NCBI GenBank assembly: GCA_903930165.1
Contig: CAIYXO010000491.1
Coordinates: 1 to 5,500 of the forward strand
Direction of reading: 5' to 3'
From: an uncultured Verrucomicrobiota bacterium
GTDB lineage: Bacteria > Verrucomicrobiota > Verrucomicrobiia > Limisphaerales > UBA9464
DNA: 5,500 bases
A program made the position numbers and the translations under genes. The stretch's first letter is position 1. Each line of letters starts with the position of its first letter. Shown here piece by piece: positions 1 through 5,500 of the stretch. The notes under the pieces were generated by a model. It made no database searches and had not been told where the DNA came from. It saw only the letters and a program-made list of their open reading frames with translations.

Positions 1-296
1 GCAAGCGTGCATTCGAACGGATTCATTTTTCGTCCAACGCCATCCTGCAGACGTATTTCGGGACCCAGGGAATCCGGCGACCGGTTCGAATCCGGTTCTC
101 CGTCCGGATCGATTGAACTGGAGCGACGACAGATCTCACGCAAATGTGCCAAGACGCGAACGCGGCGCCGGAATTGGGGCCAGGGCAGACGATCACCATT
201 GGGTGTCCGGTTTTGCCAAGGTGAACCCGCGGTTTCCTCCCCGCTACTCTGCGGCTTTGTGCTTTTGCGTGCCAATCCCAACCGCATCGCACCGGC
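1..296. other. Non-coding stretch downstream of rimO
   Basis: I see no convincing gene here. The short open frames on both strands give Arg/Pro/Ser-rich translations with no recognisable domain, as expected of chance frames in GC-rich DNA. The stretch holds a T-arm-like hairpin (80-96) without the rest of a tRNA, an imperfect hairpin (194-223, an 8-bp stem with one bulged A and a 13-base loop) and a degenerate repeat-like segment (about 244-272). No hairpin followed by a T-run on the minus strand was found, so the end of the rimO transcript is not marked by an obvious intrinsic terminator. Confidence 0.6.
244..272. repeat. Degenerate CGCAAAG-type intergenic repeat unit
   Basis: Read on the minus strand, this stretch is three imperfect tandem words of about 8 to 9 bases: CACGCAAAA, GCACAAAG and CCGCAGAG. 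It resembles the short CGCAAAG-rich elements that I recall as common between genes in many bacteria, where they occur in many copies per genome. Only one degenerate copy is visible, so its repeat status is inference from resemblance and not from copy number here. Confidence 0.3.
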
Positions 297-306
297 TCAG
301 GCCGGT
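291..306 (-). other. Hairpin with the rimO stop codon in its loop
   Basis: ACCGGC (291-296) and GCCGGT (301-306) are perfect inverted repeats, giving a 6-bp stem with a 4-base loop. The rimO stop codon (297-299) lies in the loop. No T-run follows on the minus strand, so this is not a standard intrinsic terminator. It could stabilise the 3' end or be a chance product of high GC. Confidence 0.3.
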
Positions 307-2018
307 TCTGCGATCAGGTCGTAGTCGGTGTGCCCGACGATCCGGACCTGCGCGAAGCGTCCGATCGGCAGCTTGCCGCGGATGTACACCCGTCCGTCGA
401 TGTCGGGCGCGTCCGCCTCGCCGCGGGCCACGAGGTAGCGTCCCTTGAGCTGTCCCATGCCGGCGTCACCGCCGCGGATGAGCCCGTGTTCCCAGGAGCT
501 GATGTCGGCCTTGGCCAATTCCTTCGCCGAGGCTTCGCCCTCGACCAGGACCTTGAGGGTCCGTCCGACGAAGGCCTCGGAAACCGAGACGGCGACCTCG
601 TGCTGTGCGGCCATGGCCAGTTCCCGGCGCTTCTGTCGGAGCTTCGGCGTCAGCTGCTTTTCCATCTTCCCGGCGATCGTCCCGTCCTCCTTCGAATAGG
701 CGAACACGCCGAGGCGTTCGAAGCGGGTCTCCTCGATGAAGCGGAGCAGCGTCTTGAAGTGCGTCTCCGTCTCGCCGGGAAACCCGACGATGAAGGTGGT
801 CCGGATCGCGATCCCGGGGATGCCCGCACGGATCTTGGCGATCAGGTCGCGGATGTACTGGCCCGAGGTCTCGCGACGCATCCGGGTGAGCATCTCGTCG
901 TGGATGTGCTGCAACGGCATGTCCACGTAGCGGGCCACCTTCGGGCACTCGGCGATGGTCCGGATCAGCTCGTCGGTCCAGTGGGCGGGATGGGTGTAGA
1001 GGAGCCGGATCCAGAAGTCGCCCTTCAGCGCGTTCAGCTCCCGCAACAACGTGCACAGCGTCGTGGCGTCGGCCGGCAGCGCCTGGGTGGCCGCGGTGAA
1101 GCGGTCGGGCGAGGCGATGGCTCGGCTGTGGTTCGGACGCAGGTCGAGCCCGTAGTAGGTGGAATCCTGGGAAATCAGGTTCAGTTCCCGCACGCCGTCC
1201 GCGATGAGGGCCTTGGCCTCGGCGACGACGTCCCGTTGCGGACGGCTCCGGTGGGAACCGCGCATGCGCGGGATGATGCAGAAGCTGCAGGGGTGGTTGC
1301 AGCCCTCGGCGATCTTCACGTAGGCGAAGTGTGCCGGCGTCAGCCGGAAGCGGGGCGTCTCGAACTGGGGGATGTAGAGCGGGCGGACGGTGACGTCCAC
1401 CGACGGACCCGCGGGCTTCGGAGTGGCGGTCAGCGCGATGCGGGTCTTGCCGAACTTCCCGGTCCCGCGGATCGGCTCCTCGTCGTGGTCGTGCGAATGG
1501 CCCGGGGCCTGGGCCGCGATCTGCTGCAGACGTCCCTTCACGGCCTTCGCGACCGACGGATCCGCCGGCGCGGGCGGGGACACGCGGGTGGCCCGCTTGG
1601 CGATGGCGTCCTCGACGAGACGGCCGACCTGTTCCACCTGGTCGATGCCCATGAAGACGTCCACCTCGGGCATCAGCTTGGGCAGCTCGTCCCGGAACCG
1701 TTGGGGCATGCAGCCGGAGACGATGAGCGCCTGGCCGCGGTTGGAGGCCTCCCGCAGCGCGTTGTGTTCGAGGATCGTGTCGACGGACTCCTCCTGGGCG
1801 GCGTCGATGAAGGAGCAGGTGTTGACGATCACCGCATCGGCCTGGCTGGCGTCGTTGACGATCTCGACCCCGCTCTTGAGCAGCGAGCCGAGCATGATCT
1901 CGGCGTCGACCAGGTTCTTGGCGCAGCCGAGGGAGACGAGTCCGACGCGGCGGGGACGCGGAGCGGACGTTTTCAGGTGGGCCGAGGCGGCCTTCGACGG
2001 GGACTTCGGTTTCGACAC
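297..2018 (-). CDS. rimO: Ribosomal protein uS12 methylthiotransferase RimO
   Basis: A radical-SAM enzyme that adds a methylthio group to a conserved aspartate of ribosomal protein uS12, in the cytoplasm, using two [4Fe-4S] clusters. The 573 residues show the family order. The N-terminal MTTase domain (about 24-140) starts at the GCAKNLVDAE signature and has cluster cysteines C32, C68 and C103. The radical-SAM core (about 230-460) has CX3CX2C at C240, C244 and C247, inside EGCNHPCSFCIIP, and the downstream motifs LISQDSTYYG, YVDMPLQHI and FIVGFPGETE. A C-terminal TRAM domain (about 475-572) contains ADAPDIDG. That motif and the GCAKN form favour RimO over MiaB or MtaB. At 573 residues it is far longer than a typical RimO of about 440, with extra sequence mainly in the domain linker and the TRAM domain. 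The start is GTG: an in-frame stop lies upstream and no ATG, GTG or TTG lies between it and this codon. A hairpin covers the ribosome-binding position. Confidence 0.97.
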   Translation of the reverse strand: MSKPKSPSKAASAHLKTSAPRPRRVGLVSLGCAKNLVDAEIMLGSLLKSGVEIVNDASQADAVIVNTCSFIDAAQEESVDTILEHNALREASNRGQALIVSGCMPQRFRDELPKLMPEVDVFMGIDQVEQVGRLVEDAIAKRATRVSPPAPADPSVAKAVKGRLQQIAAQAPGHSHDHDEEPIRGTGKFGKTRIALTATPKPAGPSVDVTVRPLYIPQFETPRFRLTPAHFAYVKIAEGCNHPCSFCIIPRMRGSHRSRPQRDVVAEAKALIADGVRELNLISQDSTYYGLDLRPNHSRAIASPDRFTAATQALPADATTLCTLLRELNALKGDFWIRLLYTHPAHWTDELIRTIAECPKVARYVDMPLQHIHDEMLTRMRRETSGQYIRDLIAKIRAGIPGIAIRTTFIVGFPGETETHFKTLLRFIEETRFERLGVFAYSKEDGTIAGKMEKQLTPKLRQKRRELAMAAQHEVAVSVSEAFVGRTLKVLVEGEASAKELAKADISSWEHGLIRGGDAGMGQLKGRYLVARGEADAPDIDGRVYIRGKLPIGRFAQVRIVGHTDYDLIAEPA

Positions 2019-2021
2019 GAG

Positions 2022-2035
2022 GCCCCAAGAGGGGC
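2022..2035 (-). promoter_or_regulatory. Hairpin over the rimO ribosome-binding position
   Basis: On the minus strand GCCCC and GGGGC form a 5-bp all-GC stem with a 4-base TCTT loop. The stem ends three bases before the rimO GTG start. The only Shine-Dalgarno-like purine run near the start, GGGG, lies in this stem. If it folds in the mRNA it would hide the initiation region, which suggests weak or controlled translation. The plus strand shows a TTTT shortly after the same hairpin, but no plus-strand gene would use it as a terminator. Confidence 0.35.
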
Positions 2036-2076
2036 GTTTTGCGCGACGGGATTCAAGATTTCATTGGAGAGCCGTC

Positions 2077-2091
2077 CCGGAGGCGCTCCGG
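2077..2091 (-). other. Short GC hairpin in the spacer before rimO
   Basis: CCGGAG (2077-2082) and CTCCGG (2086-2091) form a 6-bp stem with a 3-base loop. An alternative pairing joins TCCCGG (2075-2080) with CCGGGA (2094-2099). No T-run follows on the minus strand, so it is unlikely to stop transcription between the coiled-coil gene and rimO. I see no clear promoter in the 85-base spacer (2019-2103), which is compatible with co-transcription of the two genes. Confidence 0.25.
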
Positions 2092-2103
2092 ATCCGGGAG
2101 GGA

Positions 2104-4068
2104 TCACTGCCCCGGCGCGGTGCGGGGCAGGTCGTCGAAGTACTCCTTCACCGCACCGCGATAGGCCTTGGGCACCTGGTCCTCGCTGAGCGCGGCGCGG
2201 GCGTCGGACTGGGCGCTGGTGACCGCCTCCGAGAAGCGCACGGCGCTCTCGCCCTTGATCCCGACTCCCCGCAGCTGGATCGAAGGCATCGGAGCGCCGG
2301 ACTGGAAACGTCCTGGGACCTTGGTCGGGGTGAGGTTCCCGGACTGCGTGGCCTTCCTTTCGGTGGTGCCGCGTGCGGCCCGGTCGGGCCGGCTGACCCC
2401 GCTGTTGTCCCAGCTGTCCGCGATGGATTCCGGAAAGGCCCATTCGGTGTTGTCGGCCCAGGTGCCGACACCGGAGCCGCCCTTGTTGCCTCCGGAACCC
2501 ATTCCGTCGCCCTTTCCCGAACCCGCTCCGGACCCGGCGCGCCCCGAAGCGACCCCGGCCTTGGCCGCCTTGAGTCCCTCCATGGCGGCCATCAGTTCCT
2601 GCGCGTTGCCGGCTTCCGCCATCAGCCGTTTCAGCTCGGCCTTGGCGTCCGCAAGCGCCTTGCCGCTGCCTTGGGTGTCTCCCCGTCGCGACTTCTCCAG
2701 AGCCTCGCGCAGCTTCTCGCCGACCTTCCCGTAGTCGGCAGCCGACTTGAGGGAACGCTCCAGCTCTGAACGCGCCTGGTCCGCCTCGCTGTTGTTGCCA
2801 CCGCTTCGCCCCAGTTGGGACATCAGGCGATCCAGGGATTCCAAGGCCGGCTCGCCTTCGCCGAACTCCAATTGCTCGGCGAGATCGCGGCCCCGGCGTT
2901 CCGCGGACTGTTGGAGCCGGGACATCTCGGAAGCCATGTCTGCCATGCGTTCCAAGGACTTCGTGGCCTGCTCGAGGTTCTTCAGCATCTGATCGGCCCT
3001 GGCCTGGGCCAACGCGTCCATGGCCGCCTGGATCTGGGGGAGGTCGAGTCCCAGGGCCTGGGCCTGTTGGGATAGCGCCGAGAGCGCGGCGGCCGCCTGG
3101 GCCCGCGAACCCGGGGTGTCACCGCCGGGTTGGTTGGCGAGCGCGCGCGCCTGATCGGCGAGCTGCCGGGCCTGGTCCCGCAGTTCCTCGACGCCCTTCG
3201 GATCGGCGGCCGCCTTGGCGCCGAGCGCATCGGAAAGCTGCTGCCGACGTGCCTGCAACGCCTGGCGCGACGCGTCGTCGTCGGCGGATTCCGGCGTCCT
3301 GGCGGCGCGCTCCAGCCGGCGCAGCGCAGGGTCCTTCGCGAGCGCCTCGGCCTGCCGGCGCAACGGCTCGGCGGCCTGGGCCAGGGCGGCGAGCGCCTCG
3401 TCGCGCTTCAATTCGCCCTGCTGGAGGCGGTTGGCCAGCCGCTCCAGGGATTCCAATTCCCGCCGGATCGGCTCGGGAGCGTTGGTTCGCGACTGGCGTG
3501 CCTGCCGGACCGCCTCGGCGAGGTTTGTGCCGGCGGACTTCATCGCAGCCATTCCCTCCTGTTCCCGTCGGTGTCCGGCGGTGCGAAACGGCGGAATCCA
3601 TTGCGATGCGACCAACGCCAAGCAAAGGGCCAGCGCGATCCCCAGCCGTTCCGGCCGAGGCAACGGCAGATACCTCCGCGGATCGACGCCTGCCGTCGCC
3701 GCCGACGCCTCACGTAGGATCAGGGCCCGCCACTCCGGAGAGCCCTCCGTGCGCGATGAGATCTCCAGCGCTGTGCTCAGCCGTTCCTTCAATCCCGCCT
3801 CGCCGTCGAGCCATCGCGCGACCTCGATCGGCTTCGACGACGGCAGGAATCCCGTGAGGAAGCCGGCAACCGTGCCCGTGGAGGCCAGCAGGAGAACCGT
3901 GCTCGCGCCGGGTTCCGGCACCGGGAAAAGGCGGTGGGCCACAACCGCGGCCAGACCCAATGCGAGACCCGCCGCAGTGCCCGATCCGGCCCGGGCGACG
4001 CCACGCACCAGCCGTCTCCGACGCTCGGTACGTCGGAGAAGGTCCAGGATCGGGGCGACATCCTCCAT
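2104..4068 (-). CDS. Membrane-anchored coiled-coil protein of unknown function
   Basis: I do not recognise a named family; the function is unknown. From the ATG at 4066-4068 it has 654 residues. An Arg-rich N-terminus (TERRRRLVRG) is followed by predicted membrane segments at about 27-48, 57-76 and 143-160. The loop between the last two carries IEVARWLDGEAGLKERLSTA, which resembles a motif I recall from large membrane proteins encoded near MoxR ATPase and DUF58 genes. Residues about 176-500 are rich in Ala, Gln, Glu, Arg and Leu and look helical and largely coiled-coil. Residues about 509-535 are a Gly/Ser linker. The C-terminus ends with VPKAYRGAVKEYFDDLPR. The positive-inside rule places the long helical part outside the cytoplasm. 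A longer reading from TTG (4108-4110) would start in the T-tract of a terminator, so I reject it. A GAGG (4080-4083) lies 11 bases before the ATG, rather far for a Shine-Dalgarno site. No MoxR or DUF58 gene is in view. Confidence 0.85.
   Translation of the reverse strand: MEDVAPILDLLRRTERRRRLVRGVARAGSGTAAGLALGLAAVVAHRLFPVPEPGASTVLLLASTGTVAGFLTGFLPSSKPIEVARWLDGEAGLKERLSTALEISSRTEGSPEWRALILREASAATAGVDPRRYLPLPRPERLGIALALCLALVASQWIPPFRTAGHRREQEGMAAMKSAGTNLAEAVRQARQSRTNAPEPIRRELESLERLANRLQQGELKRDEALAALAQAAEPLRRQAEALAKDPALRRLERAARTPESADDDASRQALQARRQQLSDALGAKAAADPKGVEELRDQARQLADQARALANQPGGDTPGSRAQAAAALSALSQQAQALGLDLPQIQAAMDALAQARADQMLKNLEQATKSLERMADMASEMSRLQQSAERRGRDLAEQLEFGEGEPALESLDRLMSQLGRSGGNNSEADQARSELERSLKSAADYGKVGEKLREALEKSRRGDTQGSGKALADAKAELKRLMAEAGNAQELMAAMEGLKAAKAGVASGRAGSGAGSGKGDGMGSGGNKGGSGVGTWADNTEWAFPESIADSWDNSGVSRPDRAARGTTERKATQSGNLTPTKVPGRFQSGAPMPSIQLRGVGIKGESAVRFSEAVTSAQSDARAALSEDQVPKAYRGAVKEYFDDLPRTAPGQ
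2107..2130 (-). other. Perfect 8-bp inverted repeat next to the stop codon of the coiled-coil gene
   Basis: CTGCCCCG (2107-2114) and CGGGGCAG (2123-2130) pair perfectly around an 8-base loop. The repeat covers the last eight codons and touches the TGA stop (2104-2106). There is no T-run after it on the minus strand, so it is not a classical terminator. A stable stem at the end of a reading frame could protect the upstream mRNA from 3' exonucleases or slow termination. This role is inference. Confidence 0.35.
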
Positions 4069-4108
4069 GACGGCCGAAGCCTCGCCCGGTGCGGATGCTT
4101 GACCAGAC

Positions 4109-4143
4109 AAAATCGGCCCGGCCGCGGCTTTGCGGACGGGCCG
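4109..4143 (-). terminator. Intrinsic terminator of the M20 amidohydrolase gene
   Basis: Read on the minus strand, a 7-bp stem (CGGCCCG with CGGGCCG; 4137-4143 with 4114-4120) is followed inward by one T-C mismatch (4136/4121), a 4-bp stem (CCGC with GCGG; 4132-4135 with 4122-4125) and a 6-base loop (4126-4131). The stem is followed directly by ATTTT (4113-4109). It begins nine bases after the hydrolase stop codon. The T-tract is short, but the 11 GC pairs make this the best terminator in the window. It separates the hydrolase from the coiled-coil gene and argues against the upstream TTG start of that gene. Confidence 0.7.
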
Positions 4144-4145
4144 CT

Positions 4146-4159
4146 GGACTGCTCAGTCC
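4146..4159 (-). other. Small hairpin at the hydrolase stop codon
   Basis: GGACT (4146-4150) and AGTCC (4155-4159) form a 5-bp stem with a 4-base loop and include the hydrolase stop codon (4153-4155). It sits two bases from the larger terminator stem, so the transcript could end in two tandem stem-loops. It may be accidental. Confidence 0.3.
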
Positions 4160-5394
4160 GACAGGTGATCCAAGGTGCTTCGGACGAGCCGATCGAGCGC
4201 CCGGACCGAGAGTTCGATGTGATCCTCCCGCGTGTCTTCCAGCGGGTTGTGGCTGATGCCATGGAGACTCTGGACGAAGAGCATGGCGGTCGGGATGCCC
4301 GCTCGGACCATCTCCGAGGCGTCGTGGAGCGGTCCCGACGGCAGGCGGACCGGAGTCGCCCCGACGTCGCGGATCGCGGCGTCCGCGAGGTCGACCAGCG
4401 TCGGGTCGAAGGGCGCGGGTTCGATCCGGAGAAGCCTTTCCCAGCGGACCTGGACCCGGGCCTCGTTGGCGAATCGCTCCGAGGCCGCCCGGGCTTCGGT
4501 CCACATGGCGGCGAGCGCCGCGGGATCCATGTGACGCTGGTCGAGGGTGAGCCGGCATTCGCCCACAACGCTGGTCACGATGCCCGGCGAGGTGGTGCAG
4601 GATCCGATGGTGCAGACCCCGCCATGACGTTGGGCGATGGGATAGACCTCCTGTCCCAGCCGGGCTGCGGCGAGGAATGCGTCGTGCCGACGTGCCATGG
4701 GCGTGCTGCCGGAATGGGCCGCCTGGCCGGTGAAGGTGATGGCATGGCGTTCGACGCCAAAGGTGCCGAGGACCGCTCCGAGCGGTTGGTCGAGGTCGAG
4801 CAGGACGGGGCCCTGTTCGATGTGCAGTTCCAGGTAGGCTGCGGCCTGGTCCAGTTCGCGCCGGGCGTCGTGAAGGCGTTCGAAGTCGATTCCGTGTTCG
4901 GCGAGCACCGCGGGCAGGGTGAGGCCGTCCTTGTCGCGGAGCGTGCGTGCCGCATCGAGGTCCAGCGTGCCGGAGCAGGCCGAAGATCCGAAGAGGCTGC
5001 GGCCGAACCGGGCGCCCTCCTCGTCGGCCCAGTCCACGAGCCGTACCGTGAGCGGAGGCCCTTCAGGATGTTCTGAAGCGAGCCGACGCACCACCTCCAG
5101 ACCGGCGAGCAGGTCCAGCGCGCCGTCGAGCCAGCCGCCGTTGGGGACCGAATCGAGGTGTCCGCCGAGGATCAGGGTCCGGGGCGAACGGCCGTGGAAC
5201 GTGGACCAAAGGTTGCCGGCCGCGTCCCGGCGGGTCTCGAGCGGGAGATTCGCCAGCAGTCCGGAGTACCACTCGCGGGCACGGGTCCAACCCGGGGTGA
5301 AGGCCACCCGCTGGGCTCCGCCGTCCACCGAGGTTGCGGCCCGGAGCGCCCGCAGGTCACTCAGGACGCGTCTTGGGTCGGGTTGACTTTGCAT
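4153..5394 (-). CDS. M20-family zinc amidohydrolase (N-carbamoyl-amino-acid hydrolase / allantoate amidohydrolase type)
   Basis: Hydrolyses an amide or ureido bond of a small carbamoyl or ureido compound with a two-metal centre, most likely in the cytoplasm; no signal peptide is visible. The 413 residues match the usual family length. Metal-site motifs in order: GGHLDS (H79), WLDGA (D90), DEEG (E125/E126, general base and ligand), LHIEQGP (H191) and SHNPLE (H382). The insert or dimerisation domain (about 208-325) contains TGQAAHSGSTPM (H227) and TLDQRH (R287). Together these separate the hydantoinase/carbamoylase group from M20 peptidases. The exact substrate is unresolved: N-carbamoyl amino acid, allantoate, ureidoglycolate or beta-ureidopropionate are all possible, and two substrate-pocket positions differ from the common pattern (T274, L356). 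No purine or hydantoin catabolism gene is in view. The ATG start (5392-5394) gives a normal N-terminus, but the Shine-Dalgarno sequence is weak (GGA about ten bases upstream). A terminator follows it. Confidence 0.9.
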   Translation of the reverse strand: MQSQPDPRRVLSDLRALRAATSVDGGAQRVAFTPGWTRAREWYSGLLANLPLETRRDAAGNLWSTFHGRSPRTLILGGHLDSVPNGGWLDGALDLLAGLEVVRRLASEHPEGPPLTVRLVDWADEEGARFGRSLFGSSACSGTLDLDAARTLRDKDGLTLPAVLAEHGIDFERLHDARRELDQAAAYLELHIEQGPVLLDLDQPLGAVLGTFGVERHAITFTGQAAHSGSTPMARRHDAFLAAARLGQEVYPIAQRHGGVCTIGSCTTSPGIVTSVVGECRLTLDQRHMDPAALAAMWTEARAASERFANEARVQVRWERLLRIEPAPFDPTLVDLADAAIRDVGATPVRLPSGPLHDASEMVRAGIPTAMLFVQSLHGISHNPLEDTREDHIELSVRALDRLVRSTLDHLSD

Positions 5395-5500
5395 GGACCG
5401 GATTCCAATTGTCGGCGATCAGTAGCCTTCGGACTGACTTCCACAGGGAGCCAACCTTCCGCGGACGTCGGGACGGACAGAAGAGAAAAGCTCCATGCCC
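5395..5500 (-). other. Upstream region of the hydrolase gene, possible tail of an earlier gene
   Basis: All three minus-strand frames are open from the right edge; they stop at 5419-5421, 5361-5363 and 5357-5359. The first would leave a 24-base gap before the hydrolase start and would be a natural end for a preceding gene, but its 26 codons show no recognisable motif. I could not assign a clear promoter. An ATG also occurs on the plus strand at 5495-5497 with a weak purine-rich stretch before it, so a divergent gene leaving the window cannot be excluded. Confidence 0.3.

Noticed and set aside
17..103. A complete tRNA gene of about 87 bases
   Set aside because: Only the T-arm and five acceptor pairs fit. 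There is no D-arm, no usable anticodon stem and loop, and two acceptor pairs are mismatched.
23..292. An 89-codon minus-strand frame downstream of rimO
   Set aside because: No ribosome-binding site or domain is visible. The composition is that of a chance frame, and it contains the repeat-like segment.
466..2028. A 520-codon minus-strand frame overlapping rimO
   Set aside because: It overlaps the RimO frame almost completely, and its translation is a Pro/Arg-rich frame-shifted shadow.
2022..2040. A plus-strand intrinsic terminator (GC hairpin followed by GTTTT)
   Set aside because: No plus-strand gene ends here. On the minus strand the same hairpin lies at the rimO start, so a translation role or chance is more likely.
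330..2189. A 619-codon plus-strand open frame opposite rimO
   Set aside because: The opposite strand encodes all RimO domains with intact catalytic cysteines. The plus-strand translation is Gly/Arg/Asp/Leu-rich with no recognisable domain, as expected of a frame mirrored from GC-rich codons.
1390..2769. A 459-codon plus-strand open frame spanning the rimO to coiled-coil junction
   Set aside because: It runs antisense across two real genes and their spacer, and its Ser/Arg/Ala-rich translation has no domain.
3934..5076. A 380-codon plus-strand open frame opposite the hydrolase
   Set aside because: It is antisense to a gene with a complete set of metal ligands, and it crosses the terminator. 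The translation matches no family I know.
1..5500. CRISPR array, transposase, toxin-antitoxin or other defence system
   Set aside because: There are no regularly spaced direct repeats, no transposase or integrase motifs and no small paired reading frames. The three genes found account for nearly all of the coding space.

Overview
The window is high-GC bacterial DNA with three complete protein genes, all on the minus strand, so transcription runs from right to left. The organism cannot be named from the sequence alone. High GC, a long RimO with extra loops, and a large membrane-anchored coiled-coil protein of a kind I associate with Verrucomicrobiota and Planctomycetota make a PVC-group bacterium my best guess. 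This is inference and only moderately supported.

Layout in the direction of transcription. The right edge (5395-5500) is a short upstream region that may hold the tail of an earlier gene. Next is an M20-family zinc amidohydrolase of the N-carbamoyl-amino-acid / allantoate amidohydrolase type (4153-5394). After it comes a well-formed intrinsic terminator (4109-4143). A 654-residue protein with three predicted membrane segments, a long Gln/Ala/Arg-rich helical region, a glycine-rich linker and a short conserved-looking C-terminus follows (2104-4068). After an 85-base spacer comes rimO, the uS12 methylthiotransferase (297-2018). The left 296 bases show no convincing gene. They hold a degenerate repeat-like stretch and some weak hairpins.

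The three genes do not form an obvious pathway: one acts on small ureido or carbamoyl compounds, one is an envelope protein of unknown role, and one modifies the ribosome. The terminator suggests that the hydrolase is transcribed separately from the other two. The coiled-coil gene and rimO could share a transcript, since no T-tract terminator lies between them. I found no CRISPR array, mobile element, complete tRNA or rRNA, or evident defence system. The points most worth a second look are the terminator that rules out the longest reading of the coiled-coil gene, inverted repeats at all three stop codons, a hairpin over the rimO ribosome-binding position, and two changed substrate-pocket positions in the hydrolase.
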